A DNA stretch of 64,000 nucleotides, taken from assembly GCA_945870315.1 (NCBI GenBank), contig CAMBRR010000003.1:21696-85695 (forward strand), read 5' to 3'. This DNA is from an uncultured Bacteroidales bacterium. Lineage in GTDB: Bacteria > Bacteroidota > Bacteroidia > Bacteroidales > UBA932. The first letter of the stretch is position 1. Every line of letters starts with the position of its first letter. The notes under the pieces were generated by a model. The model worked only from the letters and a program-made list of their open reading frames with translations, was not told the DNA's origin and ran no database searches. Position numbers and translations under genes: made by a program. Shown here one piece after another: positions 29,801 through 37,627 of the stretch.

Positions 29801-31443
29801 TCAGAGTCGGGTGCGTCAAGCCTTTGATAGAGGAGATTTTCAGTGAAATGGACGGGGCAGTCAGCGGAAAAGTATTCCTGGAGGGACCGTACAACGACCT
29901 TTCCATCAGAAGTGAGGATGTTTTCCTTGACAATACGATGCTTAGGATTGCATATACCAATGTTCCATATTTTGCAAACGGAGCTGTCAGCATCGACGAT
30001 ACAGGAGTTCATTTTGATGATGTTTCAGTCAAGGACTCATATATCGGAACCGGTAAGGTTGAAGGCAGCATTCTTTGGAATCATTTCAAGGATATCCGTT
30101 TCGACACACACATAAGCGCGGACCAGATGCAGTGCATTGACCTGAACGAGAGTCAGTCAGACGTATTCTACGGAAATCTCTCGGCTACAGGACGGGTATC
30201 CATTACTGGCCCTGTCAACTCCATCAAACTCACCGCAGATGCAGCCACGGCACGGACAGGAGAGCTACACATTCCGATAAGCAACACGGCTACCTCTACG
30301 GGAACAACGGACCTGCTGAAATTCAAAGAACTGAAACCGGAAATAGTCATAGATCCGTATGAACAGATGATGGCCAAACTTACGGACAAACAAAAATCCC
30401 AAAGCAACTTTGACGTAAGTCTCCACGTCACGGCTACCCCGAATGTGGAAGCCTTCGTGGAAATCGACAAGGCCAGCGGCAACGTACTTTCAGGGCGGGG
30501 CAACGGTACCATCGACCTGGACGTAGGGGCAGACCTGTTCAACATCAAGGGCGATTATACCATCACTTCCGGGAAATACAAATTCGTGGCTATGGGCCTG
30601 GTAAGCAGGGACTTCCAGATTCAGAACGGCAGTACGGTGAATTTCAATGGAGACCTTATGGACAGTAATCTGTCCATTGATGCGATTTACAGGACTAAGG
30701 CATCCCTGTCCACTCTCATTGCGGACACGTCCTCTGTTGCCAATCGAAGGACGGTGGACTGTGGAATCAGCATTACTGACAAGTTGACCAACCCGCGGCT
30801 CGCCTTCTCCATCAACATTCCGGACCTGGACCCTATGTACAAATCAAGGGTGGAAAGCGCGCTCAGCACAGATGACAAGATTCAGAAGCAGTTCCTTTCC
30901 CTGTTGATTTCCAACAACTTCCTTCCGGACGAGCAGTCGGGCATCGTCAACAACACATCCGTACTGTACTCGAATGTCTCAGAATTGATGCTCAACCAGG
31001 TCAACAACATACTCCAAAAGCTCAACATCCCTCTCGACCTTGGACTGAACTATCAACCTAACGAGAAAGGCAACGATATTTTCGACGTGGCTGTGTCCAC
31101 CCAGTTGTTCAACAACAGGGTAATCCTCAACGGCAACATCGGCAACAGGCAATATTCCACCAGCAGCGGCTCCAACGTTGCCGGTGACATAGAGATAGAA
31201 ATCAAACTAGATCGCCAGGGAGCCTTCCGTCTGAATCTGTTTTCCCACTCAGCCGACCAGTACACCAACTATCTGGACAATTCCCAGAGAAACGGCGTAG
31301 GTGTGACCTATCAGACTGAGTTCCATACCTTTGGACAATTCTTCAGGAATATGTTCTCAAAGAAGGACAAGAGGCGGCAGGCAAAGATACTCCAGGAACA
31401 GGAGATTCTGGAGAGTGACCGAAAAGAAATAAGGATAGAATGA
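26890..31443 (+). CDS. TamB-like translocation/assembly module protein (DUF490), proposed ATT start
   Basis: Very long beta-rich protein with N-terminal TM anchor and C-terminal DUF490 region (GDYTITSGKYKFVAMGLVSRDFQIQNGSTVNFNGDLMDSNLSIDAIYRTKASL); adjacent to tsaD; ORF in frame back to 26887. Confidence 0.88.
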   Translation: MKRILKILWLTVVSVIAIVIAMALLLQVPQVQTGLTAIAIKKITGRFDADIRFEKVHLKPFTTLILKNIEIIDRAPAIDPVDSLATQVDTFFMADYILARFNPRTLISKDKAIHIDKVTIKGGKMNLVTESCPIEEDGDTTTVNLTRIFHIKKPTERTVNPKELFHIKKVEIQEFSFSLLNRSARKLEYRGGINWDDLHIDQINIKARQLRFEGGIMYGQADDISFRESTGFTARHISGSSVKVGGGRTIVNDLFMDDGMSEIRIPLFMMEYTCPEDFSDFIQKVSLYGDIRPSTLDFRTLWPFAPELYGNNLKLSLSGKVSGPVEAMKFENISASSRDGGFSILANGSMTGLPDIYSTVFDIRLRNANITSYGLEKFLSHWTPSGQSTELGKFGKGLIFNIVANGKGTLDALQVKADARSMAGNAKCDVLLENLLQKDKSIKISGNIRTKDLDAGRIIGKEIVGPVTLEAGLKANLGNRGQNEAAIQIDSMIVDRLHLNGYDYHGIAGAGELSESAFNGKIICNDPALNFLFQGTFALSSKTNNSLYKFYANIGHADLNAMNIDKRGKSEVQVQTSVNFTRTSEGNIFGKIEAKNLILENTAGKHNIGNISLTSLSADDVYRMKLSSRFADGSFSGSAPVTDFITDLKNITLKRELPALFAEPEFSWKGNNYSLSLKLHNTMDLLSFVCPGVYISDNTSLSAKIDNKGGFSLGFKSPRVAYKEQYFKTLEAKMDNQESHLSGEVNCEEIKISTLKLIENRLQIFADDNHIGTGLTYDNESEILGSGELIVHGDLQRSDKGVKMDVNLLPSTLNLNSREWNILPSEISILGKEIDVKKLEMESGEQHIRAYGRTSVSQRDTLSLDLDRFDISIINPLLGQDLGVRGSATGFVQLTSPLEDKGLLVDLICDSTYVSDIPLGELTAYSRWNDEFNRFDISISNEHKGERNISLDGRLYPKISRIEASADLNGFRVGCVKPLIEEIFSEMDGAVSGKVFLEGPYNDLSIRSEDVFLDNTMLRIAYTNVPYFANGAVSIDDTGVHFDDVSVKDSYIGTGKVEGSILWNHFKDIRFDTHISADQMQCIDLNESQSDVFYGNLSATGRVSITGPVNSIKLTADAATARTGELHIPISNTATSTGTTDLLKFKELKPEIVIDPYEQMMAKLTDKQKSQSNFDVSLHVTATPNVEAFVEIDKASGNVLSGRGNGTIDLDVGADLFNIKGDYTITSGKYKFVAMGLVSRDFQIQNGSTVNFNGDLMDSNLSIDAIYRTKASLSTLIADTSSVANRRTVDCGISITDKLTNPRLAFSINIPDLDPMYKSRVESALSTDDKIQKQFLSLLISNNFLPDEQSGIVNNTSVLYSNVSELMLNQVNNILQKLNIPLDLGLNYQPNEKGNDIFDVAVSTQLFNNRVILNGNIGNRQYSTSSGSNVAGDIEIEIKLDRQGAFRLNLFSHSADQYTNYLDNSQRNGVGVTYQTEFHTFGQFFRNMFSKKDKRRQAKILQEQEILESDRKEIRIE

Positions 31444-32153
31444 TGACAAACAAAGGAAAACTTTATCTTATCCCCTCTCCTCTTGGAGACAACCAGCCAT
31501 CGGAGGTTCTACCGGAGATGGTTTTTGAGACCATAGGCAGGATTCGCACCTATGTCGTGGAGGAAGTCCGCACGGCGAGAAGATTCCTTTCCAGGGCAGG
31601 TCTCAAGGGGAAGATAGACACACTGGAGTTCCATGAATTGAATGAGCACACATCGTCGGAGCAAATCGAGGGTTATCTCGGGCTCTTCGAACGAGGTGAG
31701 GACATCGGGCTGATTTCGGAAGCCGGACTCCCAGCTGTGGCGGACCCGGGGGCGCAGCTGGTGGCTCTGTGTCACAAAAGAGGCATCGAAGTGGTTCCTC
31801 TTGTAGGTCCTTCGTCTTTGATGCTGGCCTTGATGGCATCCGGTCTCAACGGCCAGTCCTTCGCATTCTGCGGTTATATTCCGGCAAAGAGTGACGAGAG
31901 AAAAAGCCGTCTGAAAGTGCTTGAGAAAGTATCATCTCAGTTGAATCAGACACAGATAATAATAGAAACACCTTACCGCAACGATTCTCTTCTGGCGGAT
32001 ATCCTCTCCGTATGCAATCCTTCCACAAGGCTTTGCATTGCAGCTGATATAACCCTTCCGACCGCATACATCCGTACAGCCAGCATCGGCGACTGGAAGA
32101 AAAACGTGCCGACAATCGGGAAAAGACCTTGTGTATTCCTGTTACTGATGTAA
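31440..32153 (+). CDS. SAM-dependent tetrapyrrole-methylase-fold methyltransferase (RsmI-like)
   Basis: KLYLIPSPLGD, LISEAGLPAVADPGAQLV, PLVGPSSLMLALMASGL; ATGA overlap with tamB-like gene. Confidence 0.88.
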   Translation: MMTNKGKLYLIPSPLGDNQPSEVLPEMVFETIGRIRTYVVEEVRTARRFLSRAGLKGKIDTLEFHELNEHTSSEQIEGYLGLFERGEDIGLISEAGLPAVADPGAQLVALCHKRGIEVVPLVGPSSLMLALMASGLNGQSFAFCGYIPAKSDERKSRLKVLEKVSSQLNQTQIIIETPYRNDSLLADILSVCNPSTRLCIAADITLPTAYIRTASIGDWKKNVPTIGKRPCVFLLLM

Positions 32154-32218
32154 TATACTGATGTTCCAGCCCTTGCAGGGCTAAATAAGACCAAAATAGA
32201 CAAAATAAGACAAAGAAT

Positions 32219-32626
32219 ATGAGCGAATTTTACAATAGATTGAAAGAAAAATTCTCAGATTTTGCCGGGATTGATTTTGCTACGATGGAACTTGAGGGTA
32301 TGGAGTTCCACGCCTTCCACGGCTGTCTGGAAAGCGAGCGTACCGACGGCAACCTGTTCGTGGTGGATTTCAGGGGAGACCTTGACATCAACAAGGCTTC
32401 CGCGAGCGATGACCTTGAACAAACCGTCGATTATGGGAAACTATATGATGTAATCGCAGAGGAAATGGCAATTCCTTCCAAGTTGCTTGAAACTGTCGCA
32501 GCCAGAATTGCTGACAGGATACGGCGCGACTTTCCTGAATTTGCAGAATTCAAGGTCAGGGTGTCCAAGAAAAACCCGCCTGTGGGTGGGAAAGTGCAAT
32601 GGTCAAGAATCACCGTGGAAAGATGA
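32219..32626 (+). CDS. folB: Dihydroneopterin aldolase
   Basis: LEGMEFHAFHGCLESERTDGNLFVVDF, TVDYGKLYDVI, VRVSKKNPPVGGKV. Confidence 0.93.
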   Translation: MSEFYNRLKEKFSDFAGIDFATMELEGMEFHAFHGCLESERTDGNLFVVDFRGDLDINKASASDDLEQTVDYGKLYDVIAEEMAIPSKLLETVAARIADRIRRDFPEFAEFKVRVSKKNPPVGGKVQWSRITVER

Positions 32627-33876
32627 GAATAGCATTCGTCACCCTCGGCTGCAAACTGAATTACGCCGAGACATCTTCGTATGAAAGAGCTTTTGTCAAT
32701 GCCGGAGCGGAGGTCGTTCCCTGGACGGCAGGGGCGGATATCTTCGTGGTAAACACCTGTTCGGTCACAGAGCATTCCGACAAGAAAAGCAGGAACATAA
32801 TAAGGAAACTGCATCGTCAGAACCCTATGGCTCAGATTATCGTGACAGGATGCTATGCCCAGCTCAAGAGAGAGGAAATTGAGGGAATTGAGGGGGTTAC
32901 AAAGGTTTTTGGCGCGAATGAGAAGGCATTTTTGGTAAGACAGGTGCTCGATGGCTTCAACGGTACGATATCCGAAGATGCAGATTGCGGACACGCCAAC
33001 TTCTTCCCCGCTTATTCGAGCGGTGAAAGGACGCGTTCGTTTCTGAAGGTTCAGGACGGCTGTGACTACAAATGCGCCTACTGCACAGTGCCTTATGCAA
33101 GAGGAGAGAGCAGGAATATTCCCATTTCACAAGTTGTGGCTCAGGCGAGGGAAATTGCTTCCAAGGGTATCAAGGAAATTGTCATAACTGGCGTAAACAC
33201 AGGCGATTTCGGCAAAAGTACCGGAGAAAGTTTCTTCGACCTGCTCAAACAGTTGAATCAGGTGGAAGGGATTGAAAGATACAGGATTTCATCCATAGAG
33301 CCTAATCTTCTCACGGAAGAAATCATTGACTGGATAGCCTCCGGGACAAAGTTTCTGCCTCACTTCCACATACCCCTTCAGAGTGGCTCCGATACCATTC
33401 TCAAGGAGATGGGAAGACGCTATGACACAGAGACTTTTGCAAGAAAAATCGACTATGTCAGGCAGAAAATGGAAAGGCCAGGCTCCCCAAAGGTGTTCCT
33501 TGGGATTGATGTCATCGTTGGATTCCCCGGAGAAAGCGAGGAACTTTTCCGCCAGACTTATGACTTCCTTAAAGACAGGATTCGTCCGGCGTTCATCCAC
33601 ATTTTTCCATATTCCCGAAGGAAAGGGACTCCTGCTGCGGAGCGCAAGGACCAGGTCATGGACTCATTGAAGACCGAAAGGGTGGCAGCCCTGGAGGGAC
33701 TATGCGACAAACTTCACACGGAATTCCTTGCCGCAAATCGCGGAATCAGGGACAATGTCCTGATAGAATGCCGGCACAAGGATGGTACAATGTCCGGATA
33801 TACAGGCAATTATATACGTAAGGTCCTGCCTTGGGAAGAGGGATCGATAGGAAAGATAATAGAGGTCGAAATATGA
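32623..33876 (+). CDS. mtaB: tRNA t6A37 methylthiotransferase MtaB
   Basis: MRIAFVTLGCKLNYAETS, NTCSVTEHSDKKSRN, radical SAM QDGCDYKCAYCTVPYARG; ATGA overlap with folB. Confidence 0.94.
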   Translation: MRIAFVTLGCKLNYAETSSYERAFVNAGAEVVPWTAGADIFVVNTCSVTEHSDKKSRNIIRKLHRQNPMAQIIVTGCYAQLKREEIEGIEGVTKVFGANEKAFLVRQVLDGFNGTISEDADCGHANFFPAYSSGERTRSFLKVQDGCDYKCAYCTVPYARGESRNIPISQVVAQAREIASKGIKEIVITGVNTGDFGKSTGESFFDLLKQLNQVEGIERYRISSIEPNLLTEEIIDWIASGTKFLPHFHIPLQSGSDTILKEMGRRYDTETFARKIDYVRQKMERPGSPKVFLGIDVIVGFPGESEELFRQTYDFLKDRIRPAFIHIFPYSRRKGTPAAERKDQVMDSLKTERVAALEGLCDKLHTEFLAANRGIRDNVLIECRHKDGTMSGYTGNYIRKVLPWEEGSIGKIIEVEI

Positions 33877-34742
33877 TGGAAAACAGCAATGCAAGACTGA
33901 CTTTTCTCGGCAGCGGGACTTCGCAGGGGGTTCCTATGATTGGATGTGGATGCAAAGTATGCAAGAGTGCTGACAGCAAGGACAAACGGCTCAGGGCCAG
34001 TGTGCTGGTAGATTATATGGGAATGAGGATATTGGTGGATGCCGGTCCGGATTTCAGGCAGCAGATGTTGTCCGAGGATGTCACCCACTTGGACGCTATC
34101 TTGTTGACACACAATCACAAAGACCACACGGGAGGTCTGGACGACATCCGAGCCTTCAACTACCACGAGCACAAGGCCGTACACATATGGTGCGAGGAAT
34201 ATGTGGAAGAGTCGCTCCGTCAGGAGTATTCATATGCATTCGCCCAGAACAAATATCCCGGAGCTCCGGAGTGGAATGTCCACAGGATAGGTCCTGAGCC
34301 TTTCACTCTGGTTAGCGGAGGCGAGGAGGAAATCATCGAATGGCATTCCGGCAAAGGATATGAGCACACAGTAAAGGAAGTCTCCCCAGTCAGGACTGCC
34401 TCAATAATACCTATAAGGGGGATGCATTACAAGCTTCCCGTTCTTGGCTTCCGCTTCGGCAACATAGCCTATTGTACCGATATGAACTATATTCCTGAAG
34501 AGGAGTTCCTGAAGTTGAGGAACCTGGACCATTTCGTCATCAACTGCGTGAAACGGGGCCCGCACATCTCTCACTTTTCTCTTGAGGAGGCTGTCGCGGT
34601 TTGCCGCAAAGTCGGCGCTAAGCACAGCTGGCTCACCCATCTTTCCCACCAGTTGCCATGTCACGAGGACCTCAGGAAAGAACTTTCAAACATAACCGAT
34701 TGTTGCATCAGTCCAGCCTGGGACGGACTGGTCATTGAATGA
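33873..34742 (+). CDS. MBL-fold metallo-hydrolase (PhnP-like)
   Basis: FLGSGTSQGVPMIGCGCKVC, LLTHNHKDHTGGLDD, HISHFSLEEA; ATGA overlap with mtaB. Confidence 0.9.
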   Translation: MMENSNARLTFLGSGTSQGVPMIGCGCKVCKSADSKDKRLRASVLVDYMGMRILVDAGPDFRQQMLSEDVTHLDAILLTHNHKDHTGGLDDIRAFNYHEHKAVHIWCEEYVEESLRQEYSYAFAQNKYPGAPEWNVHRIGPEPFTLVSGGEEEIIEWHSGKGYEHTVKEVSPVRTASIIPIRGMHYKLPVLGFRFGNIAYCTDMNYIPEEEFLKLRNLDHFVINCVKRGPHISHFSLEEAVAVCRKVGAKHSWLTHLSHQLPCHEDLRKELSNITDCCISPAWDGLVIE

Positions 34743-34765
34743 ACCTATGAATATGCATATCAGAT

Positions 34766-35482
34766 ATGAATATGGATATCAAGACTATATACCTACTTAC
34801 AGAATGGGCTGAGAAATACAATAATCCCATATATTTTCAGGAAGATCCTATAGCGTTCCCGAGGCACTTCGCCGAAAGGTTTGGCCGCGGGGAATGTTCC
34901 CTGGCAGACGTGGAAATCGCAGCCATTCTCTCCTGCCACCTTGCCTGGGGGCGAAGGAGTATGATAGTGAGGGACTGCAACAGGATGTTCGACCAGATGG
35001 AATGGAAGCCTTATGACTATGTGATGGCTGCAGACTACAGGGATGACGAGACGAGTCTTCACCGTACGGTAAAATGGAGCGAGTTTGCGGCCATATGCGG
35101 GCGGCTGAGAAAGATATATATGGGCAGGACCAGTCTGGAAGGTATGGATGACGGGGCTGTCAGGACCGGAATTTTCGGTCAGAAAGAAGACAAGAAGGCA
35201 GCCAACAAGAAAATCAATATGATGAGACGCTGGATGGTTCGTGATGACGGGAAGGTGGATTTGGGATTGTGGAAGAATACTGACCGCAGGTCGCTGGTAA
35301 TTCCGCTGGACGTCCACGTCTATTCGCAGGCCAGTGCATTGGGGCTGACATCAAGACGGTCTAAAGATATCGCCACAGCCATTGAAATCACAGATGCCTT
35401 CCGGGAAATATTTCCGGAGGACCCTCTGCTGGGAGATTTCGCCCTGTTTGGATATGGAGTAAACAACCCTGTAAAAAGATAA
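34766..35482 (+). CDS. TIGR02757 family protein
   Basis: AAILSCHLAWGRRSMIVRDCNRMF, MMRRWMVRDDGKVDLGLWK, LVIPLDVHVYSQASALGLTSRRSKD. Confidence 0.85.
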   Translation: MNMDIKTIYLLTEWAEKYNNPIYFQEDPIAFPRHFAERFGRGECSLADVEIAAILSCHLAWGRRSMIVRDCNRMFDQMEWKPYDYVMAADYRDDETSLHRTVKWSEFAAICGRLRKIYMGRTSLEGMDDGAVRTGIFGQKEDKKAANKKINMMRRWMVRDDGKVDLGLWKNTDRRSLVIPLDVHVYSQASALGLTSRRSKDIATAIEITDAFREIFPEDPLLGDFALFGYGVNNPVKR

Positions 35483-35485
35483 GCA

Positions 35486-36082
35486 ATGCCAAGAATGTTC
35501 ATTATTTCCGGCTGCAACGGGGCCGGCAAAACCACGGCTTCCTATTCCCTTCTGCCTGAAATGCTGGAATGCAGCGAATTCGTCAATTCTGATGAGTTCG
35601 CCAAAGGTCTTTCACCTTTCAATCCGGAGAAGGCAGCCATCAAGGCAAGCCGCTTTGTCATAATGAAAATCAGACATCTGATTTCCAAGCAGATGGACTT
35701 TGCCGTTGAAACCACACTTGCCACCAGAACGCTTCTGAAAACCGTAAAGATGGCACAGAGCAACGGCTACACTGTCACCCTCCTGTACTTTTGGCTCAAC
35801 ACTCCGGAACTGGCCATCCAGAGGGTGAAGGCAAGGGTTGAAGCGGGAGGACACAACATCCCGGAAGAGACCATCCGGAGGAGGTACCGCGTCGGGATTC
35901 AATATTTTTTCAATGATTATTCTCCCGTATGCGAAAGGTGGATACTGGCAGACAACTCTCAGATTCCTTTCCGTGTTGTTGCAGAAGGGTCCAAAAGGGA
36001 CATAGTCAGCATAAGGGATGAGGAAACCTATTACAAGATACGCAGTTATGCTGATGATTCAGTCGATGAGCAGGATGAATAA
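35486..36082 (+). CDS. Zeta-toxin-like P-loop kinase
   Basis: MFIISGCNGAGKTTASYSLLPE Walker A, FVNSDEFAKGL, FAVETTLATRTLLK, VKARVEAGGHNIPEETIRRRY. Confidence 0.85.
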   Translation: MPRMFIISGCNGAGKTTASYSLLPEMLECSEFVNSDEFAKGLSPFNPEKAAIKASRFVIMKIRHLISKQMDFAVETTLATRTLLKTVKMAQSNGYTVTLLYFWLNTPELAIQRVKARVEAGGHNIPEETIRRRYRVGIQYFFNDYSPVCERWILADNSQIPFRVVAEGSKRDIVSIRDEETYYKIRSYADDSVDEQDE

Positions 36083-37532
36083 CAATATGAACGAAAATCA
36101 CTGGTTCAACATATTCCGGACAGACCGCCGGATGCTTGAGAGACTCTCTGCTGAGGCTCTGTCCACAGGAGGAGATTTCTGCGACCTGTATTTTGAAAAT
36201 ACGGTCTATTTCAACTTGATGCTTAAGGACGGAGCCGTCACATCCGGAGGTTGCCACACTGATTACGGAGTAGGCATACGAGTACTCAAAGGTGAAAGGA
36301 CGGGATATGCTTATTCCGAAACCACCTCCGAAAAAGATATGCTTGCTGCTGCAAAGGCAGCATCTGCCATCGCTCTATGCGACGCACCTGCAGTCAACTA
36401 CGGGAAGGTCGGGGACGGCATTTACCTTTCATCAAAGGGGGCGGTCTCCCCTGCACCGGACTTTTATCCGGGAATCACAGACTGGAGAAATGCCGACATA
36501 AACAATATCCGCTCTTTCATTCAGGACTTGGAAACAAGGATTGCATCAAAGGACAGACGCATAGGGAAAATCCTTATAAGAGCCTCATACTCAATGAGTG
36601 ACGTAATGATGTACAATTCCCTCGGAGAACTCACATATGAAACCAGGCCTATGGGAAGCGTGACTGCCAGCGCTGTTTTCTTCTCTGCCAATGACACCCG
36701 GACAAAGTCCTCTTCCAGAAGTTTCAGGATGGGGAGCGAGATGCTCACAAGTGCCCTTGCCGAGGAAATGGCACTTGAGGTAGTCAGGGGAATTGATGCA
36801 AGTTTCGAAGCCATCCGTCCCAAAGGAGGAAAGATGCCCGTGGTTATGGGCGCCGGTGCATCAGGTATTTTGCTCCACGAGGCGATGGGACACGCCTTTG
36901 AAGCCGATTTCATCAGGAAAGGTCAGTCCATTTTTTCCGAGAAGATGGGACAGAGGGTATGCAAGGCTGGCATCAACATTGTTGATGACGGTACTCTGCC
37001 GTTCAACAGGGGCTGTGGCAATTACGATGATGAGGGGGTTGCCGGACAGAAAACCTATATGGTCACAGACGGCATCCTTACATCCTACCTCCACGACAGA
37101 ATCAGCGCCGCAAGTTATGGAGTTCCGTCCACAGGAAACGGCAGAAGGGAATCCTTCCGCTACAACCCTACGCCAAGGATGAGGGCCACATATATGGAAA
37201 GCGGAGGATCTTCGTCCGAAAGCCTGATTGCATCCGTCAAGAGAGGTATATATGTGGACGAATTCTCCAACGGTCAGGTCAAAATCGGAGAAGGCGACTT
37301 CACCTTCTATGTCAAAAGCGGCTATCTCATCGAAAACGGCCGTCTGACTGCGCCTGTCCACGACATAAACATTATCGGCAACGGGCCCCAGGCACTTGCC
37401 GACATTACGGCTGTCGCCGATGACCTTAAGATTGACAACGGGATATGGACCTGCGGAAAGGAACAGAATGTGCCAGTTTCCTGCGGCATCCCGACTGTTC
37501 TGGTAAGTTCTCTCACCGTAGGAGGGGAATAG
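36069..37532 (+). CDS. tldD: TldD/PmbA family metallopeptidase (TldD-like)
   Basis: GILLHEAMGHAFEADFIRKGQS (HExxxH), QKTYMVTDGILTSYLHDRISA, RRESFRYNPTPRMRATYMESG. Confidence 0.9.
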   Translation, partial: SRMNNNMNENHWFNIFRTDRRMLERLSAEALSTGGDFCDLYFENTVYFNLMLKDGAVTSGGCHTDYGVGIRVLKGERTGYAYSETTSEKDMLAAAKAASAIALCDAPAVNYGKVGDGIYLSSKGAVSPAPDFYPGITDWRNADINNIRSFIQDLETRIASKDRRIGKILIRASYSMSDVMMYNSLGELTYETRPMGSVTASAVFFSANDTRTKSSSRSFRMGSEMLTSALAEEMALEVVRGIDASFEAIRPKGGKMPVVMGAGASGILLHEAMGHAFEADFIRKGQSIFSEKMGQRVCKAGINIVDDGTLPFNRGCGNYDDEGVAGQKTYMVTDGILTSYLHDRISAASYGVPSTGNGRRESFRYNPTPRMRATYMESGGSSSESLIASVKRGIYVDEFSNGQVKIGEGDFTFYVKSGYLIENGRLTAPVHDINIIGNGPQALADITAVADDLKIDNGIWTCGKEQNVPVSCGIPTVLVSSLTVGGE

Positions 37533-37627
37533 TTTCCATTTTTTTGCTATATTTGTCCGATTATGGTCTCAGGTTTCGCAAAGGCGAGACTTCGATTATT
37601 GTTATTTGATATTTATTGGGAATTGAA

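Noticed and set aside
35486-36082. Complete epsilon/zeta toxin-antitoxin module
   Set aside because: No antitoxin ORF found; only the kinase-like gene is present.
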